The notes under the pieces: generated by a model | The model's database searches: none | What the model was told of the DNA's origin: nothing | Seen by the model: only the letters and a program-made list of their open reading frames with translations | Assembly: GCF_009687845.1 (NCBI RefSeq) | Contig: NZ_BLAD01000047.1 | Span: 62,001 to 126,000 of the forward strand | Length of the DNA: 64,000 nt | Direction: 5' to 3' | Source: Acrocarpospora corrugata | GTDB taxonomy: Bacteria; Actinomycetota; Actinomycetes; Streptosporangiales; Streptosporangiaceae | In this document: piece after piece, positions 8,012 through 16,165 of the stretch | Layout of the letters: each line of letters begins with the position of its first letter | Numbering within the stretch: position 1 is the stretch's first letter | Position numbers and translations under genes: made by a program

Positions 8012-8266
8012 ATGCTGCGCTTCACCCTTCTGGGGCCGATGCAGGTGATCGCCGACGGAACCCCGCTGACCGGCATCGCCCCACGTCACCGGGCGGTTCT
8101 CGGCTATCTCCTGCTCAACGCCGGCCGGGTCATCAGCTTGGAACGGCTGATCGACGCGATGTGGGGACACGACCGGCCGGACACCGCCAGGTCGCAGATC
8201 CACGCCTCGATCACCGCCATCCGCAGGGTTCTGCGCGGGGTTGACGCCGCCGACCGGACGTTGTCG
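8012..8266 (+). pseudogene. Truncated SARP/AfsR-type regulator (DNA-binding domain only)
   Basis: It encodes about 85 residues of a Trans_reg_C/OmpR-like domain, from MLRFTLLGPMQVIADG through RVISLERLIDAMWGHDRP and IHASITAIRRVLRG. This is the start of a SARP regulator, with a GGGGGAAAG ribosome site before the ATG. The usual wing end, the bacterial transcriptional activator domain and all later domains are missing; similarity stops near 8266. The frame stays open and runs straight into the dioxygenase gene, so a fusion protein is possible in principle. Most likely it is a deletion remnant. Confidence 0.75.
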
Positions 8267-8407
8267 TCGCTTTGCACAGCCGATCTCTCCGCCGGGCACC
8301 CCGCGAGACCTGGGGCTAGTCTCGAATTGGGGGGCAGTCTCGTACAAGGACCGTCTCGCTCGCGTCTGCGTGATGGGACCGGTCGCCAGCACAGGAGGGG
8401 GAAGGTC

Positions 8408-9286
8408 ATGTCGATCGACCTGACCGAGAACTCGATCACCGAGGAGGTGCAGAGCACCTTCGACGGCTGCCGCGACGCGCGTACCCGGGAACTGTTCGTC
8501 GCGCTGGTCCGGCATCTGCACGACTACACCCGTGAGGTGCGGCTCACCGGCGAGGAATGGTTCACCGCGATGGACTTCCTGGAACGCGTCGGCAAGATCA
8601 CCACTGCGACGCGCCAGGAGTACGTGCTGCTCTCCGACATTCTCGGAGTAAGCGTCCTGGTCGACCTGATCAACGACCACAGTGGGCCGTGCACCACCGA
8701 CAGCACCCTCCTCGGGCCCTTCTACGTGGAAGGCCGGCCGGCCGTGCCCAACGGCGCCGACATCTCCGCGGGCCGCGTCCCGGGTATGCCCCTGTTCTTC
8801 ACCGGCAGGGTCGCCACCCGGTCCGGAGACCCCGTCGCCGGAGCGCGGGTGGACACCTGGCACAGCGACGGGGAGGGGCACTACGACGTGCAGCAGGCCG
8901 AACGACTGCACGGCCACCTGGCGATGCGAGCGCTGCTGACCACCGACGAGGAGGGCCGGTTCTGGTACCGGTCGATCGCCCCCCGGTACTATCCGGTGCC
9001 CACCGACGGGCCCGGCGGCGAGATCATCCGCGCCGCCGGCCGTTCGCCGATGCGGCCCGAGCACATCCACTTCTGGCTGCACGCGGAGGGCTACGAGCCT
9101 CTGATCACCATGCTCGTCCGCAGCGACGATCCCTACCTGAACCACGACGCCGTCTTCGCGGTCAAACGTTCGCTGGTCGTGGACTTCGTCCAGCGCGAAC
9201 CCGGCACCGCTCCCGACGGGACCGTCGTCAAGGAGCCCTTCCAGACCGTGGACTGGACCTTCACCCTGAGCCCGAACGCCGGTTAG
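8408..9286 (+). CDS. Intradiol ring-cleavage dioxygenase (catechol/hydroxyquinol 1,2-type)
   Basis: A 292-residue enzyme of normal family length. It has an N-terminal helical dimerisation domain (about 1-100), then a beta-sandwich with the non-haem Fe(III) ligands: Tyr in GRFWYRS, Tyr in the PRYYPVPTDGP segment, and two His in PEHIHFWLH. It should cleave catechol or hydroxyquinol between the hydroxyls to a muconate-type acid, in the cytoplasm. The start at 8408 has a GGGGGAAGG ribosome site. The nearby AhpD/ABM and quinone oxidoreductase genes suit aromatic catabolism, but no muconate-pathway enzymes lie beside it. Confidence 0.9.
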   Translation: MSIDLTENSITEEVQSTFDGCRDARTRELFVALVRHLHDYTREVRLTGEEWFTAMDFLERVGKITTATRQEYVLLSDILGVSVLVDLINDHSGPCTTDSTLLGPFYVEGRPAVPNGADISAGRVPGMPLFFTGRVATRSGDPVAGARVDTWHSDGEGHYDVQQAERLHGHLAMRALLTTDEEGRFWYRSIAPRYYPVPTDGPGGEIIRAAGRSPMRPEHIHFWLHAEGYEPLITMLVRSDDPYLNHDAVFAVKRSLVVDFVQREPGTAPDGTVVKEPFQTVDWTFTLSPNAG

Positions 9287-9425
9287 GCGGGAGGTCCCGG
9301 CAGGCGCCGCTGCCGTTCCGGAAATTCATGGCGCGCCGTGGCGACCTCGATGTGTTCCGGTTGCTCGCGAACGCACCCGCAGTGTACGGCGGATGGGTGC
9401 CCCATCTCCCGGAAGGGAGCGCGTC

Positions 9426-10025
9426 ATGCGCGCGCTACGTTTCACTCGTTTCGGGCCACCCGAGAACGTCCTGGAAGTCGTCGATGTTTCCGATCCCGGC
9501 GGCGGCGATTGCCTGGTCGCGGTCAAGGCGGCCTCGGTGAATCCTTCGACCTGAAGAACGTCGCCGGCGCCATGGAAGGCACGGTCCTGCCCCGCGTCCC
9601 CGGCCGGGACTTCGCCGGAGTGGTCCTGCGAGGGCCACCGGACTGGATCGGCGCCGAAGTCTGGGGAACAGGTGGCGACGTGGGTTTCACCCGCGACGGA
9701 TCGCACGCCGAGAGCCCTCGCCTCGCTGGCATCACGGGGCAGGCTCGTGGTCATCAGCGCGGTCGGCACCCGGACCGTCGAAATCGACCTGATCGACTTC
9801 TACCACAATGAAGTACGCATGCTGGGGGCCGACAGCAGGAAGCTCGACTGCGTCCGGTCCGCCGAACGGCTCTCCCGGTTCTCCCCCTATTTCGAGGCGG
9901 GTGACTTGCACCCGCTTCCCATCGCGCGCACCTTCACCCTGGAGCAGGGCAGGAACGCCTACTCCGCGGTCGCGGGCCGGCCTCCCGGCCGCGTCGTGAT
10001 CTGCCCTGAATCGGCGCTGGTTTAA
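9426..10025 (+). pseudogene. Decayed zinc-type/quinone oxidoreductase (MDR family)
   Basis: The first 42 codons (MRALRFTRFGPPENVLEVVD...) are an intact MDR N-terminus but hit TGA just after VNPS. Shifting one base near 9546 restores DLKNVAG through PGRDFAGVV and HAE. The frame then shifts and about 100 residues of the cofactor domain are missing before the C-terminal part (LASRGRLVVISAVG through GRVVICPE) ends at 10025. So it has one frameshift plus a large internal deletion. It was probably an NAD(P)H:quinone or enone reductase partnering the dioxygenase next to it. Confidence 0.85.
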
Positions 10026-10037
10026 GAAAGTTAAGAT

Positions 10038-10073
10038 CAACTTCTTGAAAGTTGAAGTTTCGCCGGGTATAAC
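10038..10073 (+). promoter_or_regulatory. Strong promoter with palindrome, leaderless start
   Basis: TTGAAA (10045-10050) and TATAAC (10068-10073) are separated by exactly 17 bases. A perfect 6-bp-arm palindrome, caactt/aagttg with a 5-base loop (10038-10054), covers the -35. The ATG at 10081 lies 7 bases after the -10, where transcription would start, so the DUF2089 message looks leaderless and repressible. Confidence 0.7.
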
Positions 10074-10080
10074 TTTAGAT

Positions 10081-10458
10081 ATGAGAGAGCAGGCGATGGA
10101 CTGGCAGGAGCTCACGAACCTGACCCGGGGCCAGCCGTTCGTCGTGGAGCGGGTGCGTCTGGAAGGCAGCGGCGTCGCGATCGAGGGCGAGTTCGAGCTA
10201 CCGCAACTGGCTCAGCTCAACGTCGAGGACCAGGTCTTCGTCACGGCGTTCGTGCGGTGCCACGGCTCCATCAAGGAGATGGAACGGATCTTCGGGGTGA
10301 GCTACCCGACGATCAAAGCACGACTGAAGCGGATCACGCAGATGCTCGACTTCGTCGAGACCGATCCGGCGCCGTCGCAGGCGGACGTCGTCGATCGGTT
10401 GCGCCGCGGCGAGATCACCGCACAGCAGGCATTGTCCGAACTGGATGGCCGGACGTGA
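10081..10458 (+). CDS. DUF2089 family regulatory protein
   Basis: A 125-residue protein. The core VTAFVRCHGSIKEMERIFGVSYPTIKARL (near residue 60) is an HTH-like segment typical of DUF2089, and the C-terminus (RLRRGEITAQQALSEL) is the SHOCT-like helix pair also seen in the third gene of the operon. It is probably a DNA-binding regulator of the following membrane and SHOCT genes. Start choice: the ATG at 10081 for leaderless transcription, or 10096, which has a purine-rich GAGAG in front. The stop overlaps the next start (TGATG). Confidence 0.85.
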   Translation: MREQAMDWQELTNLTRGQPFVVERVRLEGSGVAIEGEFELPQLAQLNVEDQVFVTAFVRCHGSIKEMERIFGVSYPTIKARLKRITQMLDFVETDPAPSQADVVDRLRRGEITAQQALSELDGRT

Positions 10459-10715
10459 TGCCGCAGTTGGTGACCGTGCGGGTCAAACGCCCGGACCGTC
10501 GTCCCATCCGGATCTGGGTTCCGGTGCTCCCCGCGGCGCTCGTGTTCGCACCGATCGTCATCCTGGCCGTACTGGGGGTGGTCGTGGCCTGCGTCGTGTT
10601 TCACGTCGATGTGGTGCGGGCGCTCGGCACCGGTTGGCGCATCATCTCCGCGTTGCCCGGCACCCGGTTCGACATCGAGCAGGACCGTACGGCTGTGCTG
10701 GTAATTATCCGATAG
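10458..10715 (+). CDS. Small membrane protein of the DUF2089 operon
   Basis: An 85-residue protein with a basic N-terminus (RVKRPDRRPIRIW), one long hydrophobic stretch or hairpin (about 23-55, LPAALVFAPIVILAVLGVVV), and a short C-terminal tail. The start ATG overlaps the stop of DUF2089. It has no known function; by position it is an envelope partner of the YvlB-like protein, similar to the small membrane proteins of Bacillus yvl-type operons (inference). Confidence 0.75.
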   Translation: MPQLVTVRVKRPDRRPIRIWVPVLPAALVFAPIVILAVLGVVVACVVFHVDVVRALGTGWRIISALPGTRFDIEQDRTAVLVIIR

Positions 10716-10726
10716 GAGAGGTTCCA

Positions 10727-11149
10727 ATGAATGAGCAGCGCAAGGACATCCTCGACATGCTGGCCGAGGGCAAGATCACCGCGGAGGAGGCGGAGCAGCT
10801 CATCGCCGCGCTCGAACGGGACCAGTCGCCGGTGGCGTCGGGTCTCACCGCCCGGCCGAGGGGCAAGGCGAAGTACCTGCGAGTGGTGGTGGAGGCCCTG
10901 GAGAACGGTGAGATGGGGCGGGTCAACATTCGGGTGCCGCTGCAGCTGCTGCGGGCCGGCGTACAGCTGGCGGCCCTGATCCCGCCGCAGGCACTGGGCA
11001 AGGCCAACGCCGAACTGAACAAGTCGGGCGTGCCGTTCGACCTGACGCAGCTCAAGCCCGAACAGCTTGAGGCGTTCGTGGAGCACCTCGACGAGATGCT
11101 CGTGGAGATCGACCAGACCGATGCCAAGGTGCGCATCTTCTGCGAGTAG
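10727..11149 (+). CDS. SHOCT-like/YvlB N-terminal domain protein
   Basis: A 140-residue protein. The N-terminal 35 residues (DILDMLAEGKITAEEAEQLI) are the SHOCT-like helical pair seen in YvlB-type proteins, and the rest (KYLRVVVEALENGEMGRVNIRVPL and on) forms the beta-rich region. It has a strong ribosome site ATAGGAGAGG. Family members occur with DUF2089 proteins and small membrane proteins in envelope-stress operons; the molecular role is unknown. Confidence 0.8.
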   Translation: MNEQRKDILDMLAEGKITAEEAEQLIAALERDQSPVASGLTARPRGKAKYLRVVVEALENGEMGRVNIRVPLQLLRAGVQLAALIPPQALGKANAELNKSGVPFDLTQLKPEQLEAFVEHLDEMLVEIDQTDAKVRIFCE

Positions 11150-11227
11150 ACGCCGTCCAGTTGGACGGAGGGTGCGGAACTACCCGAGTGGATCAGCCGT
11201 GAGTGGCTAATCCATGTCATCAAACAT

Positions 11228-11270
11228 GTCACGGGCGACAATCGTGACGAAAGAATGAACGGATATCCGT
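11228..11270 (+). promoter_or_regulatory. Palindromic sites upstream of the ABC exporter
   Basis: An inverted repeat gtcacg/cgtgac with a 9-base spacer (11228-11248) and, directly before the GTG start, a perfect 12-bp palindrome acggatatccgt (11259-11270). No clear -10/-35 pair accompanies them. They are plausible repressor sites for the exporter pair. Confidence 0.4.
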
Positions 11271-12080
11271 GTGACACTTTATCAGGTCCAGGCGCCTGCG
11301 ATCCACGTGCAGGGCCTGGAGAAATCGTACAAGGAGCTGCGGGTGCTGCGCGGCGTCGACTTCGACGTGGCGCGGGGCAGCATCTTCGCCCTGCTCGGCT
11401 CCAACGGAGCGGGCAAGACCACGGTCGTGAAAATCCTGTCCACGCTGCTCAAGGCCGACGCGGGGACCGCCAGCGTCAACGGCTTCGACGTCGCCACCCA
11501 GGCTGCGGACGTGCGGGAGTCCTTCAGTCTCACCGGGCAGTTCGCCGCCGTCGACGAGATCCTCAGCGGGCGGGAGAACCTCGTGCTGGTCGCCCGGTTA
11601 CGGCACCTCAAGGCTCCGGGCAACATCGCGGATGACCTGCTCGATCGTTTCTCGCTGACCGACGCGGGCGCGCGGAAGGTGTCGACGTATTCGGGTGGCA
11701 TGCGCCGCCGGCTCGACATCGCGATGAGTCTCATCGGGAATCCGCCGGTCATCTTCCTCGACGAGCCGACGAGCGGGCTGGACCCCCAGGGCCGCATCGA
11801 GGTGTGGCAGGCCGTCAAGGAACTCGCCGGCCAGGGTACGACGGTGCTGCTCACGACGCAGTACCTGGACGAGGCCGAACAACTCGCCGACCGGATCGCG
11901 ATCCTCCACGAGGGCCGGATCATCGTGAACGGCACCCTCACCGAACTCAAGCAGCTGCTTCCGCCCGCCAAGGTCGAATACGTCGAAAAGCAACCGACCC
12001 TCGAGGACGTCTTCCTCGCGCTCGTCGGCGCCGACGGCAAGGACGCGACGCCGGCGACGACGCGTAAGGAATCTCGATGA
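11271..12080 (+). CDS. ABC exporter ATP-binding protein (DrrA-like)
   Basis: A 269-residue ATPase with Walker A GSNGAGKTT (near residue 44), the Q-loop, signature YSGGMRRRLDIA, Walker B VIFLDEPTSGLDP, and an H-loop position occupied by LLTTQYLDEA. Gln instead of the switch His is typical of DrrA-type drug exporters. The C-terminal extension ending in LEDVFLALVG is also typical. GTG start, 12-bp palindrome before it. It overlaps the permease start by 4 bases; together they should export a drug-like amphiphile. Confidence 0.92.
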   Translation: MTLYQVQAPAIHVQGLEKSYKELRVLRGVDFDVARGSIFALLGSNGAGKTTVVKILSTLLKADAGTASVNGFDVATQAADVRESFSLTGQFAAVDEILSGRENLVLVARLRHLKAPGNIADDLLDRFSLTDAGARKVSTYSGGMRRRLDIAMSLIGNPPVIFLDEPTSGLDPQGRIEVWQAVKELAGQGTTVLLTTQYLDEAEQLADRIAILHEGRIIVNGTLTELKQLLPPAKVEYVEKQPTLEDVFLALVGADGKDATPATTRKESR

Positions 12081-12838
12081 CCAAGCATTTCTTCGGCGAC
12101 ACCGGCGTCCTGCTGGGACGATCCCTGCGCCACATCACGCGCAGCGTGGACACCATCATCACGACCACGATCATGCCGATCGCCTTCATGCTGCTGTTCG
12201 TCTACGTGCTCGGCGGCGCGATCGACTCAGGAACTGATTCGTATGTGAGCTATCTGCTGCCCGGCATCCTGCTCATCACGGTCGCCTCGGGCATCGCGTA
12301 CACCGCGTTCCGCCTCTTCCTGGACATGAGGAGCGGCATCTTCGAGCGATTCCAGTCCATGCCGATCGCACGCTCGTCCGTGCTCTGGGCACACGTGCTG
12401 ACCTCACTGGTCGCCAATCTGATCTCACTCGCGGTCGTCGTGCTCGTCGCCCTCCTCATGGGCTTCCGCTCATCGGCCGGACCGCTGGCATGGCTCGCGG
12501 TCATCGGCATCCTGATCCTGTTCACCCTGGCGTTGACGTGGCTCGCCGTCATCCCCGGCCTCACCGCGAAGTCCGCGGACGGCGCGGGCGCGTTCTCCTA
12601 CCCGCTCATCCTCCTGCCGTTCATCAGCTCGGCCTTCGTCCCCACCGACAGCATGCCCGGCCCGGTACGCGCCTTCGCCGAGCATCAGCCGGTGACCTCC
12701 ATCGTCAACGCCATCCGCGACCTGTTCGCCCAGCAGACGGTCGGCGCCGACATCTGGATCGCGCTCGCCTGGTGTCTCGGCCTCCTCGTCCTCGCGTACG
12801 CCTTCGCCATGGTCACCTACCGCCGCAGGATCTCCTAG
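12077..12838 (+). CDS. ABC exporter permease (DrrB-like)
   Basis: A 253-residue integral membrane protein with six predicted spans of the ABC2 type. The family pattern runs from SVDTIITTTIMPIAFMLLFVY at the N-terminus to the PLILLPFISSAFVPTDSMP and AEHQPVTSIVNAIRDL segment before the last span. The start overlaps the ATPase stop (ATGA). It forms the membrane half of the exporter. Its 3' end lies 8 bases from the convergent GNAT gene. Confidence 0.92.
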   Translation: MTKHFFGDTGVLLGRSLRHITRSVDTIITTTIMPIAFMLLFVYVLGGAIDSGTDSYVSYLLPGILLITVASGIAYTAFRLFLDMRSGIFERFQSMPIARSSVLWAHVLTSLVANLISLAVVVLVALLMGFRSSAGPLAWLAVIGILILFTLALTWLAVIPGLTAKSADGAGAFSYPLILLPFISSAFVPTDSMPGPVRAFAEHQPVTSIVNAIRDLFAQQTVGADIWIALAWCLGLLVLAYAFAMVTYRRRIS

Positions 12839-12845
12839 CCGAGAA

Positions 12846-13409
12846 TCAGAGGGGCGGGTCGGTGGCGAGGCGGGCATGGAGGTGCTCGTCGTGGTACTCA
12901 CCGTCGCCGAAGCGGTGCGAGCGGCGCAGGGTGCCTTCGGCGGGGTAGCCGCAGCGGGTCGCCACCCGGCAGGAGGCCTCGTTGCCGACCCCGTGGGCGA
13001 GTTCGATCCGGCGGGCGCCCGCGACGCCGAAGCCCCAGCCGGTGATCGCCCGTACGGCTCTGGTCGCGACGCCGCGCTCGCGGGCGGCCGGGACGGTCCA
13101 GTAGCCCAGCATGGCCAGGTTGTCCGGGCGGTCGACCCAGCGCAGGGTCACCGCGCCGAGCAGGCCGCCCGTCGTCGCGTCCATGACCGCGAAGGGGGTG
13201 GCGGCGCCCGCGTCCCACCTGGCGGCCAGGGTGTCGATCCACTCGCCGGCGCTGGCCGGGTCGGTCACCGGGATCGGGTTCCACAGCGCCAGCCGGGGGT
13301 CGCGGGCCGCCTCGGCCACCGCGGCCAGCAGGTCATATCCGCCCAGGTTCCTGCTCCAGGGGCGCAGAACGAGATCAGCCAGGGGAAGATCAGCCCGTTC
13401 GTACGTCAT
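12846..13409 (-). CDS. GNAT family N-acetyltransferase (RimJ-like)
   Basis: A 187-residue acetyltransferase of the ribosomal-protein-alanine type: N-terminal LVLRPW strand, ...GYWTVPAARERGVATRAVRAI acetyl-CoA loop (R-x-x-G-x-A/G) near residue 115, and GNEASCRVATRCGYPAEGTLR near residue 146, which is diagnostic of this subfamily. Start at 13409 with AAGGGGT before the ATG; the longer upstream open frame lacks similarity. The acceptor is unknown. Confidence 0.88.
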   Translation of the reverse strand: MTYERADLPLADLVLRPWSRNLGGYDLLAAVAEAARDPRLALWNPIPVTDPASAGEWIDTLAARWDAGAATPFAVMDATTGGLLGAVTLRWVDRPDNLAMLGYWTVPAARERGVATRAVRAITGWGFGVAGARRIELAHGVGNEASCRVATRCGYPAEGTLRRSHRFGDGEYHDEHLHARLATDPPL

Positions 13410-13681
13410 ACCCCTTCTATACCGTGACCATGACATCGATCGGCCAGGTCGCCCTGAGCTTCCGAATGTTTCACGCTGTCGAATTCCATAGATGCAGCTC
13501 AGCGCCTCATTGCCGACGATCGCCGAATCGTTTCCATCGTCGCGTTGACACGATTCGGAGCGCTTCACACACTGATTCCGCGGTCGGTCGGCCCTTGTTC
13601 CGATGGTGCCGACGTCTTCCGGATTCAGTACTGCGACCGCATGCGTCATCCGCGGTCGCGGGGAGAAAGGACGCGGCTTCC

Positions 13682-15313
13682 ATGGGGAACATGACACGCC
13701 TGCTCAGCGGGCTCACGGCCGGAGTGGCGCTGATCGCGGCGGCGGTGTTCGCCACCGGTTCGGCCAGCGCCGAGTCCAACGGCGGGGTACGGGTGATGCC
13801 GCTCGGCGACTCCATCACCGACGGGCTCACCGTGCCGGGCGGCTACCGGATCAACCTGTGGCAGCGCGTGGTGTCCGGCGGCTACACCGTCGACTTCGTC
13901 GGCTCCGGATTCAACGGCCCGGCCAGCCTCGGCGACCACGACCACGAGGGGCACTCCGGCTGGCGGATCGACCAGATCGACGCCAACATCGTCAACTGGC
14001 TGCGCACCTACACCCCTCGCACCATGCTGCTGCACATCGGCACCAACGACATGTTCCAGAACCCCAGCGGCGCCCCCGCGCGGCTGGCCACCCTGATCGA
14101 CCGCATCACCACCAACGCCCCGAACACCGAGTTGTTCGTCGCCACGATCATCCCCCTGTCCGGCGCCGACGCCGCCGTCCGCACCTTCAACGCGGCCATC
14201 CCCGGCATCGTCCAGACCAGGGCCAGCGCCGGCCGCCGCGTGCACCTGGTCGAGATGTACAGCGCGCTCACCACCGCAGACCTCGCGGACGGCGTGCACC
14301 CCAACGCCGGCGGCTACAACAAGATGGCCGCCGTCTGGTACAACGCGCTCCAATCGGTGCCCGGCAGCCTGAGCAACGGCACCCCGTCGCCGTCGCCCAC
14401 CGACACCACTCCCCCGACGACGCCGGGCGCCCCGTCGGCCGCCAACGTCACCGCCTCCGCCGCGACCATCTCCTGGGGCGCGTCGACCGACCCGGGCGGC
14501 AGCGGCCTGGCGGGCTACAACCTCTACCGCGAGCAGGGCGCCACGGACCCGCAGATCGGCCAGTCGGCCACCAACTCGGTCACGCTCACCGGACTGACCG
14601 CCGGCACCCAGTACCAGTTGTACGTCCGGGCGCGTGACGGTGCGGGCAACCTGTCCGGCAACTCCACCCTGGTCACCTTCACCACCACGACCAGCGGCGA
14701 CACCTCCCCGCCGACGGCTCCCGGCGCCCTGACCGCGTCGGGCACCACCACCACGGGCACGAATCTGTCCTGGACGGCCTCCAGCGACAACACCGGCGTC
14801 ACCGGCTACGACATCCTGCGCGCCCCCGGCGCCAGCGGCGGCGCCTTCACCCAGGCCGACACCGCGACCGCCACCTCCTTCAGCGACACCGGCCTGACCG
14901 CCGGCACCACCTACCGCTACCAGGTCAGAGCGCGCGACGCCGCGGGCAACCTCTCCCCGGTCTCCAACACCGTCCAGATCACCACCCAGACCGGCGGCAC
15001 CACCGGAACCTGCACCGCCACCCCGACGGTCCAGACCCAGTGGAACAGCGGTTACGTCATCCAGCCGCTCACGATCGCCAACACGGGCACCGCGACGATC
15101 ACCGGCTGGACGGTCACGCTCACCCTGCCCGCCGGGCACACCCTGACCGGTTCCTGGAACGGCACGGTCACGGTCAGCGGGCAAAGCGTCACCATCAGAA
15201 ATGTCGGCCACAACGGCACGCTGGCCCCCGGCGCGAGCACCACCAGCGTCGGCTTCCAGGTCAGCCGCCCCAACGGCAACACCGCCCTGCCATCCGGATA
15301 CACCTGCGCCTGA
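13682..15313 (+). CDS. Secreted SGNH/GDSL hydrolase with two FnIII domains and CBM2
   Basis: A 543-residue exported enzyme. The signal peptide is about residues 1-30 (cleaves after SASA). The SGNH catalytic domain has PLGDSITDG (Ser44), HIGTND (Asn near 121) and DGVHPN (Asp/His near 203). Thr/Pro linker near 235, two fibronectin III domains (about 245-335 and 340-435), then a C-terminal CBM2 (about 440-543) with paired Cys and WNSGY/GWTV motifs. It probably de-esterifies acetylated plant polysaccharide while bound to cellulose or xylan. A second ATG at 13691 is an alternative start. About 270 bases upstream hold no gene; a TTGACA at 13545 lacks a good -10. Confidence 0.92.
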   Translation: MGNMTRLLSGLTAGVALIAAAVFATGSASAESNGGVRVMPLGDSITDGLTVPGGYRINLWQRVVSGGYTVDFVGSGFNGPASLGDHDHEGHSGWRIDQIDANIVNWLRTYTPRTMLLHIGTNDMFQNPSGAPARLATLIDRITTNAPNTELFVATIIPLSGADAAVRTFNAAIPGIVQTRASAGRRVHLVEMYSALTTADLADGVHPNAGGYNKMAAVWYNALQSVPGSLSNGTPSPSPTDTTPPTTPGAPSAANVTASAATISWGASTDPGGSGLAGYNLYREQGATDPQIGQSATNSVTLTGLTAGTQYQLYVRARDGAGNLSGNSTLVTFTTTTSGDTSPPTAPGALTASGTTTTGTNLSWTASSDNTGVTGYDILRAPGASGGAFTQADTATATSFSDTGLTAGTTYRYQVRARDAAGNLSPVSNTVQITTQTGGTTGTCTATPTVQTQWNSGYVIQPLTIANTGTATITGWTVTLTLPAGHTLTGSWNGTVTVSGQSVTIRNVGHNGTLAPGASTTSVGFQVSRPNGNTALPSGYTCA

Positions 15314-15320
15314 CAGGCGC

Positions 15321-16145
15321 TCAGCGGACAAGCGGCACGCGGAGCACGAAGCAGGCGCCACCGTCGGCCGCGTCCTCGACGTGCAGGGTGCCCTGGTGGG
15401 CCTGGGCGATGTCACGGGCGATGGCCAAGCCCAGGCCGGTGCCTCCGCAGTCGCGGCTGCGGGCGGTGTCCAAGCGGACGAATCGGTCGAATATCCGCTC
15501 GCGGTCGGCGGGGGAGATTCCTTCCCCGTCGTCGGCCACGGCCAGTTCCGCGTGACCGCCGGTGCGGCGCAGGTCGACCTTCAGCCGGTGGGCGGCGTGC
15601 CGCAGGGCGTTGTCCAGCAGGTTGGCGAGCAGGCGGGCGAGCTGCCCGGAGGCGGCTTGCACGGTCACCGCCGGCTCGACGCTGAGCCGTACATCATGAG
15701 TCTGGACGCACTGAGCCGCCGCCGTCTCGACCAGGGTGGTCAGGTCCACTTCTTCCCGCGATCTGTCGAGGTCGGACTCGATCGTGGCCAGCAGGAGCAA
15801 GTCGTCGACGATGTCCTCGAGCCGGCCGAGGTCATCCGTCACGTGCTTCAGCAGATCGGGCAGGTCGATGTCGTCCGGGTGCCGCTGCGCCGCCTCCACC
15901 TGTACGCGCAGCGCGGTGAGCGGCGTGCGCAACTCGTGTGAGGCGTCGGCCGCGAATTGCCGTTGCCGTCCCAGCAACTGAGTGCGGTCATGGGACACAT
16001 GCCGGCCCAGTACGTCCTCTCGCCGGCGTCCGCAGACGTCGAGGTAGGCCTGGTTCACGGCCACGATGTTCAAATCCGGCGACATGACCAGGCATGGGCC
16101 CGGAATGGCCGCGAACAGGGCGGCGTGGTCGGCGCTGTGTTCCAT
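15321..16145 (-). CDS. Soluble sensor histidine kinase with shortened PAS domain
   Basis: A 274-residue kinase without any membrane span. Residues 1-50 are the start of a PAS domain (AAIPGPCLVMSPDLNIVAVN, then AYLDVCGRRREDVLGRHV); the rest of the PAS fold is missing. HisKA follows with phospho-His in SHELRTPLTAL (near residue 70), then N box NLLDNALRHA, DDGEGI and GGTGLGLAIAR of the ATPase domain. It has a good ribosome site (AGAAGGGGG). No response regulator is adjacent. It lies just downstream of a decayed paralogue, from which it may derive in part. Confidence 0.85.
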   Translation of the reverse strand: MEHSADHAALFAAIPGPCLVMSPDLNIVAVNQAYLDVCGRRREDVLGRHVSHDRTQLLGRQRQFAADASHELRTPLTALRVQVEAAQRHPDDIDLPDLLKHVTDDLGRLEDIVDDLLLLATIESDLDRSREEVDLTTLVETAAAQCVQTHDVRLSVEPAVTVQAASGQLARLLANLLDNALRHAAHRLKVDLRRTGGHAELAVADDGEGISPADRERIFDRFVRLDTARSRDCGGTGLGLAIARDIAQAHQGTLHVEDAADGGACFVLRVPLVR

Positions 16146-16165
16146 CAGAATCCCCCTTCTGGCGC

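Noticed and set aside
11270-11276. TGTGACA (reverse TGTCACA) at the ABC exporter start as an ECF41 site
   Set aside because: It overlaps the start codon, points the wrong way, and has no CGTC-like partner at 16 bases.
13545-13573. Promoter TTGACA-17-CACACT for the SGNH hydrolase
   Set aside because: The -10 is poor; left as a note within the gene entry.
13646-15415. Long minus-strand frame opposite the SGNH hydrolase
   Set aside because: Low-complexity Gly/Arg/Val product; the opposite strand has signal peptide, GDS motif and CBM2.
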